Shown here: positions 39,101 through 51,500 of the stretch, piece after piece
Layout: each line of letters begins with the position of its first letter
How positions within the stretch are numbered: position 1 is the first letter of the stretch
Assembly (NCBI GenBank): GCA_964036195.1
Contig: OZ038460.1
Coordinates: forward strand, 11,039,504-11,103,503
Origin: Sphaerolaimus hirsutus
Taxonomy: Eukaryota > Nematoda > Chromadorea > Monhysterida > Sphaerolaimidae
Length of the DNA stretch: 64,000 bases
Reading direction: 5' to 3'
Position numbers and translations under genes: made by a program
Notes under the pieces: model-generated
Told to the model about the DNA's origin: nothing
The model's input: only the letters and a program-made list of their open reading frames with translations
The model's database searches: none

Positions 39101-42100
39101 CGTAATTACACTTTGACACTTCTCCTAATGTACTTTGCATGACCTTGGCGCTGTAGCACATGCGTACATCTCCCTTGAATAACCCACACTGCGGGGTTTT
39201 GGTAATTAGCCAACTGCAACAGTACAGCCCATGCCCCGAATAACTTACGTTTGTCGGGTATTGTGTATCCCACGCATTACTCAGCTTGTCAAGCGGCCGG
39301 AGCGCGCCGTCGTTGCACTTGTGGTACGTCATCATGCTCTCGCACTCCGAGGGATCTACTGCGCGCGGCTGCAAGTCAAAATGTTCCAAAGTGACGTCAC
39401 CCCAGAAGTTCTGGTATGTATGGGCTGACCGTGTGGCCGCTACACATCGATACGCAGTGGCACGATACTCCACCATATTGTGTTTGTAAATTGTGAGTTT
39501 CAGGGGAACAGGCTTAGTCAAAGACACAGCAGAATTGACTAATGCTGTGCAGTTAGGCAAGTCGGGATAGGTGTACAGGTTGTAGTGGTTGGTCAGGTCG
39601 CTGCACAGCAACGGCGTGTCTGGCATCGTCGAGGCCGCCGCCATGGGCACCAAGCTCAAGCACGCCATCACGACGGCGATGGTGAACACTGTAAACAGGG
39701 CGCCAAAAATTTGATTATTATATGGGGGTTCAGAATAAGCTCGCTGGCGTGGCACTGCAGACGTTTTGTCTCTGAATTCGGCCATTTTATCAACGCATGT
39801 GCTTGAAAACGTACGCGGGGACAAAATCACGGGGGGTTCATTTAGAAATGGGTCTAATGGGGCATTGCGCAAAACCCTCCACTCGATCCTAGTGAGCGTG
39901 TCATTGTGATCGTCATGCGGGCGACAATCTGGGAGCACCACACAATCTTTATCCTTCAGATCATGCATTGCAGTGCGCCACAGATAATCCAACCAACTTG
40001 TACGAAATAGGATCGATGTGGCTTCGCGGTGATATGCCCAGTGGCTAATCCATTGTTCCCGGTCTACCATAAGCGCATGCATTTTATAATGGAGGCTAGC
40101 TGCAGGTTGCTCTTCCATTTCCTCCTCTTCTTCGGGGGCTTCCGGTTCAAGCCCTTGCAGCGTCAATAATTGATCATGATGGAAGAGGATCCTAGCATAT
40201 GACGGCGATGACTCGGTCACTGCCTTGTAGGTACATTCACCCACCTGCGTTACCGTCGTTGGGTTCAACAATGGCATGCTGCTGCTCTGGCCTTGCTGTG
40301 GTTCCAACGGCCGTTGCGCCGGCTGCGGTTGCGGGCGCCATCCGATGGCCACAGGCTGCTGGCTCTGGACGTACACAGGCTGCATCATCTGCGAAGAAGG
40401 CACGGTCATAGGTTGACTTAATTGCATTGGTACCCATCCACCTGGATACCCAAAATTTTGTGGATATTGTCTTCCCTGTCCACGGCCTCGCCCTCGACCA
40501 CCACCTCTACCGCGTGCGCGAAAGTCGCCCCCGCGGCTGCGCTGATTACTATCATTGCCAGCAGATGGCTTGGGAGGGGGCCTATTTGGACACTGATAAC
40601 GAAAGTGATCAGGAGATCCGCACTCCCTACATCCATTTTCAAACCTTTTGGGCGGTAACTCACGCCTCGGGCGCGGCGCGCCCATCATTTTAGCTTCCTG
40701 GGCGTCGAGCTTTTTCTGTCGCTCGTCGAGTGCCCGTTCCTTGGCCTTGAGCTTCGCATTCTCTGCATTCTCAGCCTCCATCGACTGGACTGAGGGGTGC
40801 AGGTTCATGGCCATGATGCACTCCATGACCTGGTTTGACGTCTTGGCGACAATCTCGCTGGCCGACTTCACGTGTTCCTTCTGAACGGTTTCAAGATTTT
40901 TGTAACTTTCTTGCATGCGCGCGTTATCAACTAATTCCTTCCAACTTATATTGGCATGCACCGCCAAATTACGCCGGATGTCTTTATCCAACCCCTGGTG
41001 AAATTTAGTGATGCACATGCCTTCCCTTTGGGCAGAATGCAGCATTGGATATGCGCGTTTTACCGCACGTTCCAATCTGGTTGCCCAGTCTAGCACAGAT
41101 TCAGTAGGACTTTGGGTTGATTCAATAAATTCATGCTGCGCATGATGCTGAGCGTTCAGGTTTGCAAAAAGTTCTTCCAAACAGTCCATCATGGCTTTGT
41201 AGTCAAGCGCACGCAATTCCCGCCTTCTAGCGACAAAAATGGAATTCACATTCTTTTGCAAAAAGATAGGCAGCAACTTTTGCCTGGAGCGCATTGAAAC
41301 ACTTAGCGCATCACACAAAATATCCCACTTACGTCTCCAATCCTTGAAACTTTTGTCAGCCCTTCCAGTGAATGCATCGCACTGCGTAGCCAGGGCGGTC
41401 AGCGTAGCGGCTGTGCCGTGCAGCACCTGGTGTTGCGCCAAATAGTCTGGATCAGTAGGATTAAGTGCAGGTGATATCAATCCTGACAATCCTGGGGAAG
41501 AGGGGCCAGGCTGTCCTGCCAAATTAATTACACTGGTAGCTGGTTGAGCCGTAGCATTTGCAGCCGCAGGCGCCGTTCCACTGCCGCCCGCTGATCTGCT
41601 TACGCTTGCCGGTGGGGGCACAGCCTGCGTTGTTGTGTTCCCAGGGGTTGTTCCCGCGCCTAATGTAGCATTAGCTAACGACGCAATAGGCGTAATTAAT
41701 CCCCTATTAGAACAGAACGTCAAAAATTGGGTAGTAGCCTGCTCCAGCGCGCTAGGATTGCCTATGCTTGTGTACATACTCATACCTAGCCTAATGGCCT
41801 GTAGCTTATTTTTATCTGCTGTTGAAGCATTAATTGAAATCGCCGCGGGTCCCGCGCGAGTGAGTTCCCCAGACCACTGGTGCAATAATTGTATCATGCC
41901 CGGAAAGGTCCAACCTTCTCTGGTGTACCCTGTGGTTTCCCTGCACGGGTCCGCCACGGCCGCCGCCATCAAGATCTGGTCCGGGGTCACTTGGTTGGGC
42001 GCCGCCGCCGGGGTGGTCGTTATTGTGGTGAGCGTGCCCGGCGCGGTCGTCACGCTCGTGCCTGGGGGTGGGGTGTTAGTCATTCTACTTTGATTTATGG

Positions 42101-45100
42101 GAGACGGTCCTACGATTCTGCGCCGTGCTCTATTCGAAGAGACACCGCTTTCAATCGAGCCTTGTGCTGACACAAGCTCACGTGGTGTAGACAACGATGG
42201 AAAAAACACAGAAATTGAACACAGAAACTCATTGAGTTTCTGTGTTTTTGTTTTACACAGAAACACGGAAACTCATAAATTTTGAAAAACTCAAAACTCA
42301 AATGAGTTTTTTTTTGGAGAACACAGAAACACAGAAACACGGAAACACAGAAAAGTTTTTTTGAGTTTTTGTGTTTTTTTCAGTGAAGCGGTTGAATGCA
42401 CATTAATTCAGTTAAACTAAACAAGATAAGATGAGCATGTATAGTATGTAAATATGTAAATACATAATGTATTCATATTTTATAATGGTACAAAAAAGAA
42501 ATTCAAGATGCATGCACATCTCATGGTGGATTTGACAATTTAAGTTTCGTCATTTAAGTATACCTTATTACCTCGAATTAACCCCCCCCCCCCCTTGAAT
42601 TAACCCCCCTCAAAATGGACTGGTGAAATAATAAGCCCCCCCCTCTGGAAATAGCCCTCTCCGGGATGATGTACATCATGTATTCAATGTGCATGATGTA
42701 TTTACCTATTACTGCTAATTTGCATCGCAGCTACACATAGACTGTACTAGGTTGTGTAGCTATCTACATGTTTATTTCAAATATATCCTGTTTGTATGCA
42801 TTTATAACCTGTTTTGGGTATGTAAATGCCAACTTTTTTCTATGATCCTTACAAAACTTTCTGATGAAATAATAAACCCCCATGGGGGTATTTCGAGGTA
42901 AATAGTAGTTGTAGTTCAAATCAATTCCGTAGTCTTCCATACAGTGCACATCCATTGAAGAATTTTGGAGTACTACGTAAATTGTTGTTTTTGGGCATTT
43001 TGTTGCCGGTGTTGTGATGTTGATGTCCTCATTGTCGACATTTTTATGTACTTTTTTGACACTTGAATGAATACACAAATGTTATGTGGGGTTAAACATG
43101 TGTAAAACCAATATTTTATAAGAAAACCACTGTTTCCAGATCGAAATGCTGTAAATCGAAATTTTTGGGGGGAAAACTCAAATTTTTTGGAAAAAACTCA
43201 AGTTTTTTAGAAAAAAACTAAAAAAACTCAAGTTTTTACAAAAAAACACAGAAATAAAAACAGAGTTACTCAAGTTTTTTTCAAGAAAAAAACTCAAAAC
43301 ACAGGTATTCATTTTTGAAAAACTCAAAACACAGAAAGTGTTTTTTTTTGGAGAAATTACCCATCGTTGGGTGTAGATGAACTTCGCGGGGCACTTAATT
43401 GAAGCTCCCCCAATGAATTTTCCGCCTCTTCGAGCTATTCAGCTAACGAGGGAAATTCAATATTTATATCTGGGATCGCTACTGGGGTGTCAATTAGATT
43501 TACGGAAGTCTCACCACTTCTACGCTGGTATGCAGACGAACTCACGGGCTCGTCTTCACCAGCGTACCCTGCTGAATCAGCCTGTGATCCAGACCCTGTC
43601 GACACTGGGGAACTACCGCCGCTTTTTCCCCATGGTCGTCAAAATAAACCTCACTTACTTGATTTCCACTGCTCTCGCCCGGGTTCAGCACTTACTGGCA
43701 TGTTGGGTCGCAGGAGCGGACTATCTGGTGGGCGTTCTGCTTCTGTGCCTCCACTGGATGCTTGTCGAGCCGCCCCAGTCGGTAGCGCACCTGGCGCGCA
43801 AGCCGGCGTATCCCAACGGCTGCCGCCTGTTCCTGCATGTGCAATTCCAAATTGCAGCACTGGCCGGACGACGGGAGTGCTATCCTCTGTGCGTCTGGTC
43901 TAAGTCGCTGCTTCCTGTGCGCGCTCGGCTTCCGCTCCCTGCGCACCTGCTGCTTCAACTCTTACCTGTTCAACCTCAGCGTCCTGCGCGTTTGCAGTCT
44001 GCTGTGCCCTGTGCAAAGCCGCCTCTCGGCACGTGCGCTTCTGTAGCTGTTCTGCAGCTCTCCACACTTCCTCAACTGACCCTGGGATCGACGCTGGCCC
44101 TCCTGACCGCAGCGTTTCCACCCGGCGCGACAGATCACTTGTTGTTTATCACTTAACGGCTTGTCGTTGATCAGGCGCCGCACCGTTCACTGAAGTGAAT
44201 TAAACAAACCACTCGCGTCTGCTACCAAGTTGTCATGAATCCGTGTATTCAGCTGTTTTTTGTCTACATGATTCAGTGCGTTTTACCACACTTTTTCCCT
44301 CTATCTCCACTTCACTGGCCGCTTGCCGCTGCAGTGCACTGCACTGGGCCCGGAGGTCCAGGTTATAAATGCATGTGTAAATTTTAAGGAAACGTGTCCG
44401 AAGACGGTAGGTTTTTCAGAACGTGCAGTGAACCACTCGGTGGCTCACGCTGTTCCGTTTCCCGCAGCACGCACAGCACCTACACCTAGCACAAGCAGCG
44501 CGGTAATTAGAGCAGTTGTTCATTAGCTAACTTAGGGAAAACAGTCAAAGGCGGCCACACGCCGCGCCGCGGCATTTCAAAGTGAAAAATATGAAATTTC
44601 CCTCTCACCTTATGCCACGCGGAATGTAGTTACACTTAAGCTAGTCATAACTTAGCCAACTTTACTTAAATAGATTTAGCGCACAAAATAGTAATTAAAA
44701 TTGGGGGATAAGGGAACAAAATTGTGCAGAGCACTACAACCACTATAAACATGGCGAACTCGGTCTGCCAGTGTAGCAGCGTCGATCTTGCGATGCAGTG
44801 CTCTGCCGGGGTACTGCGCAGCCCACTGCGTGGCCGCGCATGCCGCGCAGGCCCTGTAGCCGTCGAAAAGCCGCCAAGATGTCTGAAAAGATTTAATCGA
44901 ATTTAATTAACAAAACACGTAGCAGTTTACGTTCCGTGAATTATTATTGCATTTGATTGTCTAAAATTTTGTGGGGTGGTGTTTTTCCCATCGTAAAAAA
45001 CGCTCTTACATATGCGTGAAGCACATGGTGAAGCTAAGTGAAGTGTGCAGAAGATACTTCACCCAGAATCTCGTGATGTTGTGGAAGCGTGTGGAAGCGC

Positions 45101-48100
45101 GCCGCTTCCATGGCTCTACGAGCCTATTTTTTGCTGTGAATGATGGCAAAAACACACATATTGAATGCAAAAACTCATTCAGTTTAATTCATCTACCTAA
45201 TTTTTTTACACAACAACATGGAGGATCTCAAAAATTTTGAAAAACCCAAAACTCAAATCAGTTTTATTTAGATAACACGGAAAGACATGAACACAGAAAA
45301 TACAGGAAGTTTTTTTAATAGTTTTTTTCATTATATCCTACATTATGCTGTGTTGAACTGAACAAAATAATTTTAAAACCCATTTTACATAAAATCTCGT
45401 GTTTTATTTTCGAATGACGAAATGAATTTAGTGGACATATCGTTTTAGAAAGTCGGATTGTAAGCTAACTTACCATCGCTGCCCCAACAAATTCCTCCAA
45501 GACTTACGGACTCCAAGATTCCTCCTCCTCCAGTATGTGAACTTGGCGCATGTCCAAGCAACCTTGCGTTTCATACCAAGAAGTTTGAAAGATGCAGGAT
45601 TTCTGTTTGCGCATCTGATAATGACGACAGATTGCAATTAAGTCAACACATGTGTCAACTACTTGTGGGCCACCACTGGCGACCATTTGTGGTTGCTTAA
45701 TAGCAATCAGCAGTAGGGTTCAAACGGGATTGACTTTTCGGGATCGGGATCGGGATTCACTTTTTGAGATTTCGGGATCGGGATCGGGATCGGGATTGGG
45801 GTTTCGGGATCGGGATCAGGATCGGGATTGGTTTTTTGACATTTCGGGATCGGGATCGGGATTGGCCGGGATTGGGGTCACGGGATCGGGATCGGGATTG
45901 GGATTGGCATTTTTCCGGGATCGGGATTGGGTTCTAGGAATAGAGATTTTGGCCATTTTTCTGGCATTCACAGTTGTTCATAAAGGTCTCAAAACACTGT
46001 TGGATGCCAGGAAAGTGGCATAAAATTGACGCTGGGGGTTTGCATGCACATTTTTGCATGCAAAAACGTCATTATTTAACTTTTTATAATTTCCACTAAT
46101 TTTTCCGGGATCGGGATCCCGGACTTGGGAGTTTCTCGGGATCGGGATCGGGATTTGAAAATTTTCGGGATCGGGATCGGGATTGGTATTTTTGGATTTC
46201 GGGATCGGGATCGGGATTGGGGTTTCGGGATCGGGACTGGTAAATCCCGGAATTTCACGGGATCCGGGATCGGGATCGGGATCCCGTTTGAACCCTAATC
46301 AGCAGTCATTATCAGTGGCGCAAACAGGAATCCTGTGTTTTTCAAACTCGTTGGTATGGAATGCAAGGTAACTTGGACATGAGCCATGTATGCGCACTTG
46401 TACTAAAATCCCGTAGGCCATGACTTCCAAAAAATCTGCCGAGTTTATCTGAAACATGTAGTTCAAGATTTCAGTTTTAACCATTTGAATTTGAATTGAA
46501 CTTTAGCTTGGACCCAATTCAATCGCCACTAATCAAACAGAACGCCACAATGCAGGCCTACGCAAAAGCAGGGACTGATACTGCATTGAATGCCATGACC
46601 AGTGTGTCCATCACATACCAAATAGACCTGCTCAGTAAAGAGGAAAGATTGAACATTAGCTGGGACATTGCTGAAATGGTCTCTTCGTGCAAATACAATC
46701 AGGCAGTGGCGTAGCCAGGATTTTTGAGCGGGGGGGGGGGGGGCGGATTGTTTACGGAGCCCCGCGAACGGGGGGGGCGGCGCCCCCCCCCCCTAAAATT
46801 TGACCTATGTAGATGGGGAATGGCGCCATGGCACTGGCGCCATTCGTAGGCGCCGCGCCATGGCGCCATTGGCGTTGGCATAGGCGCCACAGACCGCTGT
46901 ATATGTATGTATTTTACATATGTATACAGCGAAAATGAACATTTGAGTGCATTTTCAACGAGCTTGAGGCCGTTGCGACCTGCAAAGAGAAATAGCCTTT
47001 GGTGTTACGCTTTATTGCGCGCTTGCGCGCAAAATTTTTGAAAAAAGGCCTCAAAATCGCTGCACCAGAACACATTTCACGACATTTCTCACGTCTCACC
47101 CGGGAAGGGGGGGGGGCGGCCGCCCCCCCCGCCCCCCCCTGGCTACGCCACTGCAATCAGGCACCATGTTACATGTCTGTTTTTGTTTTGTTTTACTCAG
47201 TGTCTGAACTCTGGGCACTTTTACCCACTTTTTAGGTCTATATCATTTCAAGACTATTAAACAACCATGCTTCACACTCACAGGGACAAGAGTGACTTAT
47301 CAGTGTATTACGAAAAATCGCTGGGTACATGCATTAGATTCAATGCAAATGGATCCGAATACCCACACATGATGGCTGGACCAGGGATCAATGCAGGTTG
47401 TCAATATTTACTGTTTCAGGTTTTCTCTACAGTAGTTCTCTACAGTTTCTCTCTTTTCTTGACATTGTGTACCTCACTAAGCATGTGTGAGAAGTCCAGG
47501 GTTCAATTATCTGCTCTTACAGCATGTTAAGAGCATAGATGTTTTGGTATTTGTATTGATGTTATGGTTATATTGAATGATGGTTGCCTATGTGAGTTCA
47601 CATAAATAGCAATGGGAGTGAAAATAACTGATCACTGGGTGTGTTAGCTTATCCTGACACATTTTTTTATATTTTTTTAAAAGAGCGGACTGAAGCACAA
47701 GCGAAAATAATCACCTAAACCCCTGCTCACCTCTCTTGCAACCCTTCAAATATTTTCAAGAGAAACTTAAAAACTCATGAATGGGGCAACTTTCATGGTT
47801 AAGTTGGGTATACACTTGTAGGGCAAATCATGCCCTACAAGTGTATACCCAACTTAGCCATGAAAGTGTCCCCATTCACGAGTTTTCAAGTTTCTCTTGA
47901 AAAAATTTGAAGGGTTGCAAGAGAGGTGAGCAGGGGTTTACCGTATTACCTCGAAATACCCCCCGGGGTGATTGTTTCGTAGTGCTCACGAGAGGGAGGG
48001 GGTGTTAAACGAGGGGGGGTAATTCGAGGGTGGGTTATTATTTCACAGGCAATTTTTTGAGATTGTGATTGTTTCATAGTGGTCTCGAGAGGGGGGGTCA

Positions 48101-48528
48101 AACAAGGGGGGGGGGTATTTCAAGGGGGGGGGGGGTATTTCAAGGGGGGGGGGGTATTTCGAAGAAATACGGTATACACCAGGGACTGTCTTTGGAAAAA
48201 GATCTGTCCCTCCGCACCACAACTGCTAAATATCACTTAAGTTGTGACAGCAGCTGCATAATCAAATCACGCAATTTGACAGACTGTTATGTTCGCCAAG
48301 ACATCTGCCAAATCTACATAAATACTACCATGATTCACATTCTGCTTTTTGGTTTTGTTGTATAGCATAGTGAAGTTTCAGACTAACAGACTTTTCACAG
48401 TGAATAGATATATGGTTCCACAAAAGCCAAATTGCTTCAGCAATTTAATATTATATCATATATTATTACATTTCCATCAGATTGCTTTTCTACTGCCAGC
48501 TTTATTACATTAAAACAACCAGGGTTTT

Positions 48529-48589
<61 letters not shown>

Positions 48590-51500
48590 GTATATCTTGA
48601 CTCAAATGCAATCAGGTATGGAGCTAATTTTTGACACAATGGTGGAATCCTACCTGCCTTGGGTGGAGAGCAATGGTGCCAGAGTTTTCACACATGAACA
48701 AGGTGAGGCGATATTCAGTGATTCTCCTGCAACTATAGTGTCACCTGGACAAATCACGCACATTGGCATAAAATTTGTGAGTTTTATTTAATTACTACCT
48801 ATGTTTATTTTTTCTCCAATTTTTGAACACTCATTAGGACAAGAGTGTGAAGCTGGGTGGAGTTTATGGCAGCTGTGCTGATGGGCCCAGTGATGTTCCA
48901 GATTACTACTACAAAGGACTATACTCCATAGAGGTTCATTCACTGTACATTTTTAGCCTGCAGTTAAAATGATTTTATATGAAGTTCACCAGTACTCCAC
49001 TGTCATTTTTAACACCTAAGTAGTCCAATAAGTGAGTCTATAATACAATCATTTTTCTAGGGCTGTCAGAGGAGTTGTATGCAAAAAACTGTGATGGAAA
49101 TTTGCCAATGCACTGATCCCAGATATGGTAAACCTGATAGTAACCTAAGGTAAGACTTTTTTGCAATATGTAGTTTGAAAAATAACCACATAATCAATGT
49201 CATTTAAATGGTTCTTTGAAAAACATCACTCAGAGATTGTGTTTTGAGTGATTTTCAGTGTTGCGATCAGGCATTGATTGATGTTGATGCTGTACTGAGA
49301 GACTGTTATTGTCCAGATAAATGCACGTTAGTAATGTTTTTTCAACATACAGAAAAGGTACAAAATGTTTTCGCCCTCGCCGGGACTTGAACCCAGGACC
49401 TTTCACTTTGCGTGTGAATGCTCTAACTAACTGAGCTATGAGGAGGCCACATTTTGCACCGCTCTAACTAAAGTCTTAAAATATTGTTATTGATGACTGA
49501 ACTCATTAGATGCACCAGGTCAAAATCTGAGAGACCCCTGCCACTTCTCCCTGTGAGGTACTTTAACGAAAGCTGAATGGAACACCATAAATAAACAAAA
49601 AAGATCTGCATATCATCACCTGCATTGGAGACTCGGAGTGATTTACTATATTGAATCATCTCCAAGAATGTAAAAAAATTTGAAGGTTACACCAGCTTAA
49701 AAATGTTGTTCTATCATACAAATGCATAACTTGCAGAAAAGTGACAGCCACTCATCTCATTTCCCATACAAACTATGGCAACCACATGGAAAAGTGCCAA
49801 TGGTACACTAACACAACAGAAGAGGCCCATTGTGAACACAATGAATTCACAAGAATTGCACATGTACATGTTTACATAGAAGACATGCTGTACAAGGTAG
49901 TAAAGGAAGTGCCAGCATTCCCTGTTTGTCGCAATTTAATCACTTAACTTGAATTAACACTAGGCATACATATTTCAAAGCAACTTCAGTGCTGGTGATC
50001 TGCTGTGATCTGTGGTGAATTGTCTTCACACAGACACTTCAACACACTGCATGGATTTCCAAGGAATTCACTTGAAAGGAAATTAGTAATGAATTTCATG
50101 AAGTGTCATTAATTCCATCCATGAAAAAACATGATCAGGCTCTGAAGTGTGATAACAGGGGATCAATTCATTCCATTCAGTTTACTGGTCTCTAAACTGA
50201 GAAACATTATCTAATGAATATGGAACTTTTTACTCGAATTATTGAACTTTTTCATGTTGTCAGAGACGTCACAGAAAAAGGTGTAAAAGGGGCCTTAAGA
50301 AAAATCTGAAAGATTTAAAAATACTGTGTGACAATGTTAACATCATATTTTGAACACCATACACTGCCCAACATCTGGTGTTCCCATTGGCTCAAAACAT
50401 GCTTATATCATTTCCGACAGCTTAACACTTTTCTTCTCAATTGTCCAGTTTCCATTAAAGTATAACATCAAACATTTTTCTCATATCAAATACTAAAATT
50501 GAGAAAAAATGGTTATAAATATTATAATACAAAATGTCATTACATTTGGATTTTGAATTTGATCTAATACACTACAATGCAGAATAGTTGAGACTTTTTC
50601 ACTGCATCACTAACATTGCCAAAATTTCAAAATGATGAATGTGTCAAACATTTGGACATCATAAGTGGGTACCTGGGGGGTTGGCTACATGTGCCCAGGA
50701 TGACTTTTCTTGTTTTGGACAGTATCCACCCAATACAGTCATCCCCGGGTTATCGGGTGAAGTAAAAATTCTGAAATCTCACCCTATAATCCGGGGAACC
50801 CAATAACCGGGGATGCACTATAGAAGTGTCGCAGTGCTGGTGCATGGCGTTTCAAGCATTTACATCACTAATACGAGAATATGAGGCTTTTTAAGTGCAG
50901 TAATTGTGCAACGTTTAAAATGTGCATTTATGATGTTCATATGTAAATTTTTACTCCATGGACAGCACAGTTTACATTTATACCATTTTTATTACACTTG
51001 AATACCCGATAATTGAAGGAATTTCATATATTAAAATGCAAAAAAATTTTCCAAATTCCACCCGATAACCCGGGAATGCGGGGAACCCTTCAATCCGGGG
51101 AATTGTGTTCACTAGTGTCCCCGCTTTTCAGAATTGCACCCATTAACCCGGGGAACCCTATAACCGGGGGAACCGTTAACCCGGGGACGACTGTATCTTA
51201 CTTTCAAGTCTGTATCCAATTCATGTGTTCATTTTTTAACAAAATTTTTACCATGGCAACTGATTGCCTGCATCAATGAGCGCTGTGTGCAGCATGGAAC
51301 ATTCTAACCATGTACAGCATATGGTAATGCATTTATGGAACTGTGGCATCTATTTATTTTTGCTGCAGTTTTGCATCCATTGCCAGCAACTCAGAAATGG
51401 GTGTAGGCATACTACTGAGTGGGGCTATTTGGTGTGTAAATTTGAGGTTTTGGTTTTACTCTATTAGGGAGAAAAGTTGGCCCAACTGTGAATGAGTAAT

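Larger units (their letters stand above)
26985..45010 (-). mobile_element. 18 kb Ty3-type LTR retroelement with glycoprotein and helicase genes
   Basis: It is flanked by 4 bp TATG duplications (26981-26984, 45011-45014). The LTRs run TGTCATG...CTCTTACA as read on the plus strand. Coding order on the minus strand is gag with CCHC, glycoprotein-like region, aspartic protease, RT, RNase H, integrase, then helicase. RT-RNase H-integrase order with a DD35E integrase and GPY motif is Ty3/gypsy-like. The copy is inactive: RT, RNase H and helicase frames are broken and two MITEs sit inside. It lies in an intron of the DEG/ENaC gene, antisense to it. The LTRs differ by several per cent by eye plus a large indel, so the insertion is not recent. 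Confidence 0.9.
26218..45138. mobile_element. CACTA-like MITE (CACAGCAAAAA) split by two insertions
   Basis: The ends CACAGCAAAAAAATGGG and ATTTTTTGCTGTG are inverted and flanked by 3 bp AAT (26215-26217, 45139-45141). Without the TTCGAA element and the giant retroelement only about 360 bp belong to it. That is close to the 299 bp and 304 bp copies at 58868 and 52554. Its body carries GTGAAGTGTC / CACTTCAC words. Confidence 0.65.

Noticed and set aside
43377-44156. 259-codon plus-strand ORF in the retroelement leader
   Set aside because: It is the complement of an Ala/Glu-rich minus-strand frame that lies in the sense of the element, and it has no recognisable domain.
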